DNA of 64,000 bases from Alphaproteobacteria bacterium (GCA_030604885.1 JAUVUZ010000015.1:23903-87902); one strand, 5' to 3'. Positions 8,363-17,537 are shown, counted from the first letter of the stretch. Numbers and translations: made by a program. Notes: a model not told the origin generated them from the sequence alone.

Positions 8363-8842
8363 ATGGCTGGGATCAATAGGCGTGCGGGAGCCAAGGCGAC
8401 TTCGGGCGGAAAGGGAAAGCCCCCAGTTTCTGCACCCAAGGAAGGGGAGGTGCTGCCGCCATCAACAAGTCCACGACTGTCCTTTGACGATATGATTGCC
8501 ATCGCCAGAGAAGCAACCGCATTCATGCGTGAAGCGGCCGGATACTTATCGGAGCGCGAAAAGACCAGGCAGGCCGTCATCCAGAGTCAGCATGAACTCG
8601 AACGTATCAGCGCCGATCTCGAAAAGGAGCGCATGACACACGAAGGGGAGATGCGGCGTCTGGATCAGGACGACAAGGTCGTTGAAACAGTGCTCGCGCA
8701 ACTTGCTGATTTGCGCGAGTGTATTCGTCCGTTCTTAGCTGATCTGGCAAATCTTGACCACCACCGAGTTCAAACCCTGATGGCGCTTCTCGACAAGATC
8801 ACCACGCTTCAAGGCAACCTGTTGGAACAGTGCCGCCGCTGA
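8363..8842 (+). CDS. Unknown coiled-coil protein, helicase operon gene 3
   Basis: A 159-aa protein. The first 35 residues are basic and proline/serine rich, probably disordered (RRAGAKATSGGKGKPP). Residues about 36-110 are a long charged helix (AREATAFMREAAGYLSEREKTRQ, then ERISADLEKERMTHEGEMRRLDQDD). A final helical part contains VLAQLADLRECIRPFLADLANLD. No family recognised. A GGAGGG ribosome site (from 8350) overlaps the end of gene 2. Its position between another coiled-coil gene and the helicase suggests a structural or tethering subunit. Confidence 0.65.
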   Translation: MAGINRRAGAKATSGGKGKPPVSAPKEGEVLPPSTSPRLSFDDMIAIAREATAFMREAAGYLSEREKTRQAVIQSQHELERISADLEKERMTHEGEMRRLDQDDKVVETVLAQLADLRECIRPFLADLANLDHHRVQTLMALLDKITTLQGNLLEQCRR

Positions 8843-8863
8843 CCTCCAACCGGATTTCTGACG

Positions 8864-11800
8864 ATGGTTCCTCTCCTTATAGCCGGCCTTGCACTCGTCT
8901 CGATCGGGGGAAGCGCGCTTGCATACCTTTTGGACCAAAAGTCCGACGAAGAGGTCGAGAAGCGCGAAAGCCTAAATCGTGAACACGAGGAGGTCGTCCG
9001 TGCACAGCAAACGGATAGAGGGGCTCGCATCAAAGCCTATTTCCGCAATCTAGCGGCTGAGGCGGAACGGCTCCGGCAGGAGCGGTGGGAAGTCAAGAAC
9101 GCTCTCTTCGCACATGCTAAGAGATTGAGGACGAGCCTCAGTGAAGAGCAGTTCACGCCGAACCGCCGCAGAGCACTGGTCTTGCTTGCCCGGACCATGG
9201 ATGAAAAGCGAGAGCAGGCGTACGCGGAGGCGACATATCTCGGGCGTCTCGCCAAAAGGCTGGAGATGGCGATCTCGAACTGGGACAATGACGTCCTTGT
9301 CGGACTGCTGCCGGACGTGGACGAGACCATCTTTGACCTTCCATCGGATTGGCCGTGGACCGGGCGCGTGATCTCGACAGGACGCGGAGGCGATGGAGGC
9401 AACCAAATCCGGCCAAGGTCGCCCTCTCTTTTCTTCGAAGACGGTGAGATTCTCCCGGAAAATACGTCTGTCTTTGTCGGACCCTACGACAAGGAGCGCC
9501 GGGCATTTAGCGTTTCAGCAGCAAAAGCATCGTTGAAGGAGAACATCCTTTCGGCCCCCGGCACCGGCGTGTTCGCTACAATCCGCCAGGTCGAAGAGAA
9601 CGAGGCGCTCCTTGAAGTGTCGGGTGTCCCCCTGTTCCTTCCGCGGCGCGAACGCAAGCGGGGTGCCCTTGTGGTCGGTGCGGAGTTGCTGGTCTACCCC
9701 TTGGACTGGAGGTTCGACCTCTCGGACGCTCCCCCCTTCGTGAAGCCTGTACCCCATGTCGTTCGCGTCACCGAATTCCGTGAGGCAGCAATGGGGGAGA
9801 GCTGCTTCGACAGCGTTCCTCTGCTGGTTGCTGACGAGACGGCAGAGGACTTTGCCGCACACTGCATGCCGGTGGCTGATTCCTCAGATCCCTGGATCAT
9901 CGAGCCTGCTGATCCGGGTGCACCTCTGGACGGCAGGCTAATCCTCCGGAATGGCTCGGTCGCTGTCCGCGCTCATATTGATGTCTACGGTGGAAGCCAT
10001 GTCATCAGGCTTGAGGGGCTCGTTCCCCATGATCAGCCTGTGCCTGAACGCGAGATCTACTGCGTCCTCCCGGTATCATTGCTCCAGATTGACGAGGGCT
10101 GGTTTGAGACGGCGTCTCCATCTGAACTGGAGGAAACGACAGCCCAGTGCCAGGAGTTTGCACTTTTCGTTCATGACGAATTCTCCAGGCAGGAGCGGAT
10201 CGTCAAGGGTGCTGCCGGCCGCAGTTACATCAGGCGATGGCTGGACGTCGCCCGAGCTTTGGTGGAGATAAAGGCGAAGGCCGACGACGGGGTCGCTATC
10301 CGACTCCTCGGGATCGCTTCGCTGCGCGGTCGCAGAACAGAATATGTGATCGACGCCCAGGAACAGGTTGAGCGGTATGTGTCTCGGCATCTGGCGGCGA
10401 CCGACGGTTGCGGGCGACGCGCTCCAGAGTTCATGCTCATGGTGGGAAACTCAGTCGTCGGTTTCCGTGCGACAATAACCTCTGAAGGGGGGCTGAGCGT
10501 GTGGGCCGCACAGGCAAATGTGGCTCTGCCCGACGACGAAGTTGTTGAGGCGCTTTTCGTCGCTCGGGCCTATCCGCACACCGACGTTCAGCAAATGAGG
10601 GCGCTGGATCTCGCGCGCAGGGGCGAATCTGTAAATGCTGTGGTGCTGGATGCTGTCATCGCCCCTGAACTCGCCAAGCCCGACCCTGATTGCGGATGGG
10701 ATCTACTGTCGCCATCAACCGAATTCGCCGAAGGACAGCCAAGGGTGCTCTTGGAAGCTGCCCTCAAGGAGAGAAATCTATTCTGCATTCAAGGGCCTCC
10801 GGGAACAGGAAAAACGACCTTGATTGTAGAGATGATCCGTCAGCATCTCTTGAGATATCCGTGGGCGAGGATTTTGGTCGCCTCGCAGGCGAACGTTGCA
10901 GTGGATGAGGTTCTTACGAGGCTGGCTTCAAAGCACGGCACGGATGCTCTCGTCCGAATAGGTAACCCCGATAAGCTGTCCGCCGATGTCAAAGAACAGG
11001 CCATTGACATTGATGCTAGGCATCTACAGTACCAAGCACTGCTTCGCGGCTTGGAGGTGCCCGAAAGCCTGATGCCCATGAGAGATTTCTGGCTAGAGGA
11101 ATGTGGCGAAAGCCTCTCCCCCGATTTGGTGGAACTCCTGTTGACGCGCCATAAGATCGTGGGCGCCACCTGCCTGGGGCTGACCCGCCGCCAGGTTAGC
11201 TTGGTGCGGCCTTTTGACCTCGTCATCATTGACGAGGCGGCGCGCGCTACACCCGGAGAACTCATGATCCCGATGCTCCGCGGTCACAAGGTCGTGATGA
11301 TCGGCGACCATAAGCAGCTTCCTCCTACAGTTGATCCTATCTTCCGCGATGAGGAGTCCCCGCTTGCGATCGGTCCTGCGGACGTGCGGCGCATGTATTC
11401 AGAGACGCTGTTCGAAGGCCTGTTTATCGGCCTGCCGCAAGAAATGAAGGGACGCTTGCTTACCCAATACCGGATGCCACCGGTGATCGGCAACATCGTT
11501 GCTGAGATGTTCTACCCAGAAGACAATCTGAAAACTTTTAAGGGTTCCGAGCCACTGATTGCATTCAAGCGCACCTTACAGTGGCTTGACACCTCCTGCA
11601 TGGTGGGTTGGCGGGCCGAACAGCCGAGGGATGGCAAAAGCCTAATCAACCGCAGTGAGGTTGACTTGGTCTTAGGGCTTCTTAAAGCAATCAGTGACGC
11701 GTCAATGGATGCCCATGAGAAGATGGATATCGCGGTCATCACTTGCTACAGCGCGCAAAAGCGCGAGTTGCTCAAGCGGGTATCCGATAGCCGAATTCTG

Positions 11801-12145
11801 AAGAGGTGCGACATTGCCATCGACACCGTCGACTCTTTCCAGGGAAACCAAGCTGATATCGTCATCTACTGCACCACTCGATCACATGGAAGCATCAGGT
11901 TTCTTAACGACCCCAACCGCCTCAACGTCGCCCTTTCCCGTACAAAACGGGAATTCCTCCTTGTGGGGAACGCCTCGCTGCTCAGCCGCCCTCTTAGGGG
12001 CGGCGGAGTCAATCATTTCGCTCGCTTGCAACATGCGATAGGGACTGCCTGCATCGTTCAGGCCAGGACGGTCAATGATGCCATCCGCGCCGTCCTGCTT
12101 CCGAGCCTAACAAAATCTACGCAGCCCTCTGCGCATGATACGTAA
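8864..12145 (+). CDS. Membrane-anchored Upf1/Dna2-like SF1 helicase
   Basis: A 1093-aa protein expected to translocate on nucleic acid with ATP. Residues 3-24 (LLIAGLALVSIGGSALAYLL) form one membrane segment, so the rest should face the cytoplasm. Residues 27-110 are coiled coil, and 110-640 are an unassigned, partly beta-rich region. The helicase core follows: Walker A GPPGTGKTT (644-652), ASQANVAVDEVL, DEAA (790-793), GDHKQLPP (near 813), QYRMPP (near 868), DSFQGNQADIVI (near 986) and NVALSRTKREFLLVGN (near 1018). No PLD, kinase or other nuclease motif is seen at either end, which argues against Mokosh. It is the last gene of a four-gene operon. A membrane anchor on an SF1 helicase is unusual. 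Confidence 0.88.
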   Translation: MVPLLIAGLALVSIGGSALAYLLDQKSDEEVEKRESLNREHEEVVRAQQTDRGARIKAYFRNLAAEAERLRQERWEVKNALFAHAKRLRTSLSEEQFTPNRRRALVLLARTMDEKREQAYAEATYLGRLAKRLEMAISNWDNDVLVGLLPDVDETIFDLPSDWPWTGRVISTGRGGDGGNQIRPRSPSLFFEDGEILPENTSVFVGPYDKERRAFSVSAAKASLKENILSAPGTGVFATIRQVEENEALLEVSGVPLFLPRRERKRGALVVGAELLVYPLDWRFDLSDAPPFVKPVPHVVRVTEFREAAMGESCFDSVPLLVADETAEDFAAHCMPVADSSDPWIIEPADPGAPLDGRLILRNGSVAVRAHIDVYGGSHVIRLEGLVPHDQPVPEREIYCVLPVSLLQIDEGWFETASPSELEETTAQCQEFALFVHDEFSRQERIVKGAAGRSYIRRWLDVARALVEIKAKADDGVAIRLLGIASLRGRRTEYVIDAQEQVERYVSRHLAATDGCGRRAPEFMLMVGNSVVGFRATITSEGGLSVWAAQANVALPDDEVVEALFVARAYPHTDVQQMRALDLARRGESVNAVVLDAVIAPELAKPDPDCGWDLLSPSTEFAEGQPRVLLEAALKERNLFCIQGPPGTGKTTLIVEMIRQHLLRYPWARILVASQANVAVDEVLTRLASKHGTDALVRIGNPDKLSADVKEQAIDIDARHLQYQALLRGLEVPESLMPMRDFWLEECGESLSPDLVELLLTRHKIVGATCLGLTRRQVSLVRPFDLVIIDEAARATPGELMIPMLRGHKVVMIGDHKQLPPTVDPIFRDEESPLAIGPADVRRMYSETLFEGLFIGLPQEMKGRLLTQYRMPPVIGNIVAEMFYPEDNLKTFKGSEPLIAFKRTLQWLDTSCMVGWRAEQPRDGKSLINRSEVDLVLGLLKAISDASMDAHEKMDIAVITCYSAQKRELLKRVSDSRILKRCDIAIDTVDSFQGNQADIVIYCTTRSHGSIRFLNDPNRLNVALSRTKREFLLVGNASLLSRPLRGGGVNHFARLQHAIGTACIVQARTVNDAIRAVLLPSLTKSTQPSAHDT

Positions 12146-12326
12146 GCGTCATCTGATGGCTGCCTTGCGGCGGATGGCGTGCCCTGCGTGAATGACCTGT
12201 TGCTACGGCGAGAGTGCTGTGACCCCCAAGGTTCATCCAGCGGAGACTGGAGCCCCGCGTCTGAGACGGCGCTATCCGTCTGATCGCTAGACTTCACGAA
12301 AAGAAGACCTGTGAGGGAAGCGCTCC

Positions 12327-12665
12327 CTACTCGCTCTCACGGGCTCGCAGCGCTTCCAACTGCTGGACGGCCACCCGAAGGTCCGCCACGGGCAGACCAC
12401 GGGCGATGTCCAGGACCTGCGTCAGCAGGGCCGCCCGCTCGGGATCGTCGGTGTCTCCGTCCTCCTCGAAAAAGTCTCGGACAGGCACGTTCAGGGCCTG
12501 AGCCAGACGCTCCAACGTCTCGAAAGTCGGATACGTGACGCCGCGCTCGAACTGACCCACCGCATCCACGGAGCGGTCGATCAATTCGGCCAGCCGCTGC
12601 TGGCTGATGTTCCGCTGCCGGCGAAGCGTACGGATGCGAAGGGGAAGGCGATCTCTGATCTGCAT
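12327..12665 (-). CDS. XRE-family small HTH regulator
   Basis: A 112-aa cytoplasmic repressor-type protein. The Cro/CI-type helix-turn-helix occupies residues 12-65 (ISQQRLAELI, RSVDAVGQFERGVTYPTFETLERLAQAL), followed by an acidic FFEEDGDTDDPE linker and a short helical tail that may dimerise. The ATG at 12665 fits the usual XRE start; the longer frame adds non-family sequence. It is convergent with the helicase operon, with 181 bp between them that hold nothing recognisable. It is divergent from the lipoprotein gene, and the shared 142-bp region has a GTAGC/GCTAC palindrome that may be its operator. Confidence 0.82.
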   Translation of the reverse strand: MQIRDRLPLRIRTLRRQRNISQQRLAELIDRSVDAVGQFERGVTYPTFETLERLAQALNVPVRDFFEEDGDTDDPERAALLTQVLDIARGLPVADLRVAVQQLEALRARESE

Positions 12666-12733
12666 GCCGCAGTGTGGCTTCGGAATGCCTCGCCGGGAAA
12701 GTGAGTGTTGCTTCTGGATGTTGGCTGGATAAA

Positions 12734-12746
12734 GTAGCGTTGCTAC
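12734..12746. promoter_or_regulatory. Palindrome GTAGC-GTT-GCTAC, candidate operator
   Basis: A perfect five-base inverted repeat around GTT lies between the divergent XRE gene (start 12665) and the lipoprotein gene (start 12808). Size and position fit an XRE operator that could control both genes. No second copy is seen nearby. Confidence 0.35.
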
Positions 12747-12807
12747 GGTATTGGTGTTTGAGGCAGGAGCACAGCTCCGCTGATCCGCAACGAAGAGGGA
12801 ACAATCC

Positions 12808-13572
12808 ATGAGACCGAAAACGTCAATGGCCTGGATAGTCACCGGGCTGTGCGCACTGGCCTTGTCCGGCTGCCAGTCGCCTTACCGGCAGCAAGCCGCG
12901 TTGGCCTCGACCACACTCAAGACGGAGCAGGCACAGTGCAATCTCAGGACACTGCCCGGCGATGGCGAAGGCAAGGACTGGACCACGTCCTCCAAGCCCG
13001 GCGACGGGAGCGTGTTCCACTTCCGGGGCAGCCGCATCGGTGATCCGATCGAGACAATGTTCCCGTGCCACCAACGGGGCGGTCTCAGCCCACGCGGTGT
13101 CAATCGCTGCGACAATGCCGTCGGCGTTCCCGGCTTGCGCATCTGCCAGGACTTCACCGGCCTTCCTTATGGGGACAGCTCGGCTCCGATGACGATCGGA
13201 CCGATGATCACGCACGACGTCGCCTATCACTATCTCGACGGCAAGCTGGTCGGCTTTCGTGTGGTGTTCTGGATGCCCGGCCACGACAATTCGACGCTCC
13301 AGGCCCTAAACTGGCAGAAGCTGTCGGGTCTTCTGGAGGGGAAATACGGCAAGCCGACGCAGACCACCACCGAGACCGTACAGAACCAGCTCGGGGCAAA
13401 CTTCACCATGGAGGTGGCCGCCTGGGAGACGCCACACGGGCGCATGACGCTGCAGTCCCGCGGCGAGAGGCTGGATGAGGCGGTTCTTGACCTGCAGACG
13501 CCAGAGGCGACGAAGGCGATCGCGCAGCGCCGCAGGGACAACATGAATGCCCAGGCCAAAGGAGCGTTATAG
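12808..13572 (+). CDS. Predicted lipoprotein of unknown function
   Basis: A 254-aa exported protein. The N terminus has a lysine/arginine start, a hydrophobic segment (WIVTGLCALAL) and a lipobox LSGC at residues 19-22, so Cys22 should be lipidated and the protein anchored in a periplasm-facing membrane. The mature part has several cysteines (in AQCNLRTLPGDGEG, MFPCHQRG, RCDNAVG and RICQDF) that could form disulfides. No enzymatic motif or family recognised. AGAGGGAAC precedes the start. It is divergent from the XRE regulator and may be under its control. Confidence 0.72.
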   Translation: MRPKTSMAWIVTGLCALALSGCQSPYRQQAALASTTLKTEQAQCNLRTLPGDGEGKDWTTSSKPGDGSVFHFRGSRIGDPIETMFPCHQRGGLSPRGVNRCDNAVGVPGLRICQDFTGLPYGDSSAPMTIGPMITHDVAYHYLDGKLVGFRVVFWMPGHDNSTLQALNWQKLSGLLEGKYGKPTQTTTETVQNQLGANFTMEVAAWETPHGRMTLQSRGERLDEAVLDLQTPEATKAIAQRRRDNMNAQAKGAL

Positions 13573-13861
13573 GACTACCCGACGACCAGGGCATGAAGAG
13601 CTGAAGGAAAGCGCTGGCCAATGTCCGTGCATTTGAGGGTTCCGAGCGGACGCTCCTCTCGGAACCCTCGCCCGACACCACCAGAGCACCGTTTCTTTGT
13701 CAATTCAAAGACTTACGATGCAATTCCCCATTGACACCGAGCGTATGACCGGCTAGACAGGACACATCCACACGCAGCAGCAGCACGGATAGACAGTAGC
13801 AGCAGCAGCGCCCGGAAACCGAAGGTCCCTTGAGAGCGGACCGAACGTTGAGAGGTGCTTT

Positions 13862-15241
13862 ATGCCTGTCCGTATCCGTGCGCGTTCTGTCGCGCAATCT
13901 GCCCCTGACACCAATGGCCTCATCGGCCAAAACCTCAGCATCACGTATCGGCCCGTCGCCGACCTGATGCCGGCCTTGCGCAACGCGCGGACCCACTCGA
14001 AGAAGCAAATCCATCAGCTTGCCGCCAGTATCCGGCAATTCGGGTTCGTCAACCCGGTTCTGACTGATGCCACCGGCGGCATCGTTGCCGGTCATGGCCG
14101 CATTGAGGCCGCCAAACTCCTCGGTTTGAGCCTGATCCCGACCATCTGCCTCGACCACCTGAGCGAGGCCGAGCGGCGCGCGTACATCATCGCCGACAAC
14201 CGGCTTGCCGAACTGGCCGGCTGGGACAAGGATCTGCTTGCCCTCGAACTCGGCGAGCTCGCCAACCTGGAAATCAACTTCGACATCGAGATCACCGGCT
14301 TCGACACCCTCGACATCGAGAAGATGACCGCGGCCGGGGAGACCACCTGCCCCGCCGAAGATCAAACCCCGGACCTTCCATCCGTGCCCGTCAGCCGCCT
14401 CGGCGACCTCTGGCTGCTCGGTCCCCACCGCCTGCTCTGCGGTGACGCCCGCGATCCGGAAGCCTGTGTGCGGCTAATGGATGGCGGGGAAGCGCAGGTG
14501 GTCTTCTCCGATCCACCCTACAACGTGCGTATCGACGGGCATGTCTGCGGGCTCGGCAAGATCCGGCACCGAGAATTCGCCATGGCCTCGGGCGAGATGA
14601 GCGACGCGGAGTTCACCGCCTTCCTCACCACGGTGTTCGGCAACATGGCGGCCGTTTCGGCCGATGGCGCAATCCATTTCCTCTGCATGGACTGGCGCCA
14701 CATGCGCGAGATGCTGGCGGCTGGTACATCGATCTATAGCGAGCTCAAGAACCTCTGCGTCTGGAACAAGGACAACGCCGGCATGGGGAGCTTCTACCGC
14801 TCCAAGCACGAACTGGTGTTCGTGTTCAAGAACGGGACGGCACCGCACATCAACACCTTCGGCCTTGGCGAGGGCGGCCGCTACCGTACTAACGTCTGGG
14901 ACTATCCAGGCGTCAACTCCCTGCACCCCGGACGCCAGGAAGACCTGGCGATGCACCCGACGGTCAAACCCGTCGCGATGGTGGTGGACGCAATCAAGGA
15001 CTGCTCGCACCGCAACGGCATCGTCCTCGACGCCTTCGGTGGCAGCGGCACCACTCTGATCGCCGCCCACAAGACACGGCGGCGAGGCCACCTGCTCGAA
15101 CTCGATCCCGCCTACGTCGACGTCACCATCCAGCGTTGGGAAAAGCTTTCCGGCGAGACCGCCCGCCATGCCGAGACCGGGGCCACCTTCGCCGAAACGG
15201 TTGCGGAACGCACCTGTCCCGAGGAGGAGCGCCATGACTGA
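13862..15241 (+). CDS. ParB-domain / DNA N4- or N6-methyltransferase fusion
   Basis: A 459-aa protein with two parts. Residues about 27-115 are a ParB/Srx-type nuclease domain (ARTHSKKQIHQLAASIRQFGFVNPVL, GGIVAGHGRIEAAKLLG). Residues 180-430 are a Dam/Mod-type methyltransferase with the catalytic DPPY at 217-220 before the AdoMet motif FGGSGTT at 392-398, the beta-class order. It should methylate adenine or cytosine amino groups in DNA. The DUF5681 gene starts inside its 3' end (8-bp overlap) and a terminase gene follows, an arrangement common in alphaproteobacterial prophages and islands. No restriction enzyme is present, so it is probably a phage-type modification or packaging accessory enzyme. 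Confidence 0.88.
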   Translation: MPVRIRARSVAQSAPDTNGLIGQNLSITYRPVADLMPALRNARTHSKKQIHQLAASIRQFGFVNPVLTDATGGIVAGHGRIEAAKLLGLSLIPTICLDHLSEAERRAYIIADNRLAELAGWDKDLLALELGELANLEINFDIEITGFDTLDIEKMTAAGETTCPAEDQTPDLPSVPVSRLGDLWLLGPHRLLCGDARDPEACVRLMDGGEAQVVFSDPPYNVRIDGHVCGLGKIRHREFAMASGEMSDAEFTAFLTTVFGNMAAVSADGAIHFLCMDWRHMREMLAAGTSIYSELKNLCVWNKDNAGMGSFYRSKHELVFVFKNGTAPHINTFGLGEGGRYRTNVWDYPGVNSLHPGRQEDLAMHPTVKPVAMVVDAIKDCSHRNGIVLDAFGGSGTTLIAAHKTRRRGHLLELDPAYVDVTIQRWEKLSGETARHAETGATFAETVAERTCPEEERHD

Positions 15242-15611
15242 CAAGACCTACGCCGTCGGCAAGAGCAAGCCCCCACTCCACTCCCGCTTCAAACCCGGAC
15301 AGTCGGGGAACCCCAAGGGGCGACCCAAGGGGAAGCGCAATCTCCGCACCGAACTCCTGGAGGAGCTCTCGGGGACCATCACCATCAAGGAGAACGGTCG
15401 CCCGGTCACCGTCTCGAAGGCTCACGCCATCATGAAGGCGATGATGTCGAAGGCGGCCGCGGGTGATGCTCGCACGGCCCAATACCTGATCGACATGGCC
15501 CTCAAACTGGACACCCCAGAAGAGAACAACACCACCGAGGCTGCACCGGACGACGAAGCCATCCTCGCCGCCTACCGGGACCGGATCATGCGCGAGGCCG
15601 GCCATGAGTAA
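15234..15611 (+). CDS. DUF5681 domain protein (terminase-associated)
   Basis: A 125-aa, basic protein with the DUF5681 signature SRFKPGQSGNPKGRPKGKRN near residues 19-38, a glycine/lysine-rich motif often seen beside terminase genes. A helical part follows (TELLEELSG, then MKAMMSKAAAGDARTAQYLIDMAL). The ATG at 15234 has GAGGAGG in front and overlaps the end of the methyltransferase gene. The next gene, TerL, starts 8 bp before this one ends. By position it might act as the small terminase subunit or a DNA-recognition partner; this is inference. Confidence 0.82.
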   Translation: MTDKTYAVGKSKPPLHSRFKPGQSGNPKGRPKGKRNLRTELLEELSGTITIKENGRPVTVSKAHAIMKAMMSKAAAGDARTAQYLIDMALKLDTPEENNTTEAAPDDEAILAAYRDRIMREAGHE

Positions 15612-17037
15612 CCGCCTCGCCTTGAACGCCCTGTTGCGTAACGACCTGCCGAGCTTCATCCACAAGTGTTTTCGGGAGCTCGAACCGGGGAGCCCCTTCT
15701 CGCCCAACTGGCACATCAACCACATCGCCTGGAACCTCGCCCGCGTTTCCGCGGGCGAGGTCAACCGCCTGATCATCAACATCCCGCCCCGGCATCTCAA
15801 GTCGATCTGCACCACCGTGGCTTATACAGCCTGGGTACTGGGGCACGACCCGTCGCGCCGGATCATCACCGTCTCCTACGCCAACGAGCTCGCCCGCAAG
15901 CATGCCGACGACTTCCGCAAAATCGTCGAGAGCCCCTGGCACCGGGAGATCTTCCCAAACTTCCAAATCTCCCGTCGCGGCAATCGCCAGATGGAGATCG
16001 TCACCACCGACGGCGGGTTCCGCTACGCCGGATCCGTCGACGGCTCGATCCTCGGGCGCGGCGCGGATCTGATCGTCATCGACGACCCGATCAAGGCGCA
16101 GAACGCCCTCTCAAAGGTGGAGCGCCAGCGACTCAAGACCTTCTACGACAACACCCTCTACACTCGCCTCAACGACAAGGCGCGTGGCGCGATCGTCCTG
16201 GTGATGCAACGCCTCCACGCCGACGATCTCGTCGCACACGTCATTGAAAAGGAGGAGTGGGAGGTGGTCGCGATCCCTGCGATTGAGAGTGAGGATCGCA
16301 CCTATCGCACCGGTTTGGGTCCGCGAGCGCTCTATATGCGCCACACCGGTGAGGCAATCCTGCCGGACCGGGAAGACCTCGTCCTGCTCGATCAGATCCG
16401 CCGCACCATCGGCAGCATGAACTTCGCCGCCCAGTACCAGCAGACACCGATCCCACCCGACGGTAATGTCTTCCGCCGCGAGTGGCTGCGCTACTATGAC
16501 ACCGCCCCTGCCTTCGAACTGGTGGTCGCCAGTTGGGACACTGCCTCGACTCTCGGCGAGGACAGCGACTATTCGGTCGGAACGGTCTGGGGGATCGTCG
16601 GGCAGACTTCTTATCTCATCGACGTCGTCCGTGGTCGGCTGGAGGTTCCGGACCTGCGTAAGCGGATTGAGGAGCTCAGTCTCCACCACCAAGCGCATGC
16701 CACGCTGGTCGAAGAAACCGACCTCGGCCGCGCGATGGTGCAGGAGATGCGGCGCGGCCCCGGCCCGCTGCGGCCGATCCTCTGCCGGCCCCGTTTTGAC
16801 AAAGAAGCACGAATGCTCGCCCAGAGCCCACGCTTTGAAGCTGGGGAGGTCGTTCTGCCGCGCGAGGCGCCCTGGCTCGCGAGCTATCTCGAGGAACTTC
16901 TCGGCTTCCCCAACGTCGCCCACGACGATCAGGTGGATAGCACCTCACAAGCACTGAACTGGCTCTCACGCAAGATCGCCGCGCTCCGTCCCCGGACTCA
17001 GCAGGCGTCCGAACGCCGCAACATAAGGCGCAGGTAG
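15604..17037 (+). CDS. Phage terminase large subunit
   Basis: A 477-aa packaging motor: an ATPase that would pump DNA into proheads, fused to a nuclease. The ATPase has the Walker A variant PPRHLKS at residues 61-67 and Walker B LIVIDDP with D160-D161. The C-terminal RNase H-like nuclease starts at SWDTAS (D312), continues through DYSVGTVWG and VEETDLGRAM, and ends with the metal-binding AHDDQVDS. All key residues seem present. It overlaps DUF5681 upstream. No portal, protease, capsid or tail gene follows, so this is an isolated packaging cassette rather than a prophage. Confidence 0.92.
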   Translation: MSNRLALNALLRNDLPSFIHKCFRELEPGSPFSPNWHINHIAWNLARVSAGEVNRLIINIPPRHLKSICTTVAYTAWVLGHDPSRRIITVSYANELARKHADDFRKIVESPWHREIFPNFQISRRGNRQMEIVTTDGGFRYAGSVDGSILGRGADLIVIDDPIKAQNALSKVERQRLKTFYDNTLYTRLNDKARGAIVLVMQRLHADDLVAHVIEKEEWEVVAIPAIESEDRTYRTGLGPRALYMRHTGEAILPDREDLVLLDQIRRTIGSMNFAAQYQQTPIPPDGNVFRREWLRYYDTAPAFELVVASWDTASTLGEDSDYSVGTVWGIVGQTSYLIDVVRGRLEVPDLRKRIEELSLHHQAHATLVEETDLGRAMVQEMRRGPGPLRPILCRPRFDKEARMLAQSPRFEAGEVVLPREAPWLASYLEELLGFPNVAHDDQVDSTSQALNWLSRKIAALRPRTQQASERRNIRRR

Positions 17038-17126
17038 TCGTCGCAGGTTCCACTGGACTTCCTGCCGCAGGAGAGCGTTCGTGGGGTTCGTCATAAGCCG
17101 CACGACACCCCCCACGGAGGTGATGG

Positions 17127-17330
17127 ATGCCTCAGCCCTCAAGGCCTTCCGAAGAGCGGGGACTCCTCATGTTCCTCAACATGGTCGACTACCTCGCCCA
17201 CTGGAGCACGGAGGCCCGCGCGCGCCTTGCCGCAGGCGATATTGCCGGTGCAAGAGAAATGCTCAGAGGCGCGGATACCTTGATCGCTGAGATCCTGAGC
17301 CTTCATCATGAGATAATTAAGCATCCCTAA
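17127..17330 (+). CDS. Small protein downstream of terminase
   Basis: A 67-aa ORF with a GGAGG ribosome site seven bases before the ATG. The readable part (MVDYLAHWSTEARARLAAGDIAGAREMLRGADTLIAEILSLHH) is helical and charged, with no recognised family. It follows TerL after 89 bp and may be an accessory of the same cassette. An internal ATG at 17169 is a possible later start. Confidence 0.45.
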   Translation: MPQPSRPSEERGLLMFLNMVDYLAHWSTEARARLAAGDIAGAREMLRGADTLIAEILSLHHEIIKHP

Positions 17331-17537
17331 CTGACGAACATGGGGCCGGGAGGGGACTGTCGGGCTTTGGAGCCCTGCGAGGTAATGAGAGCCACTAGGC
17401 ACGAGCGACATTCACGACCGTTTCTGACCTTATCCCAGTCATTCGCATATTGCGGAGAACGTCCCATCTCCCGGCAGTGTCTGATTTAACATTCCGTCTA
17501 AGCAGCAACAGTTCTCCTTGTTGGTTGTGGTCATGAA

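Noticed and set aside
8864..12145. Assignment of the SF1 helicase to Mokosh
   Set aside because: No phospholipase D HKD motif or protein kinase motif is visible in the helicase or its three partners, and the N-terminal membrane anchor is not expected there.
13740..13861. CAG-rich stretch before the ParB-methyltransferase gene
   Set aside because: AGCAGCAG runs at 13777 and 13798 look like a short duplicated simple sequence. There is no regular array or recognisable site, so no feature was called.
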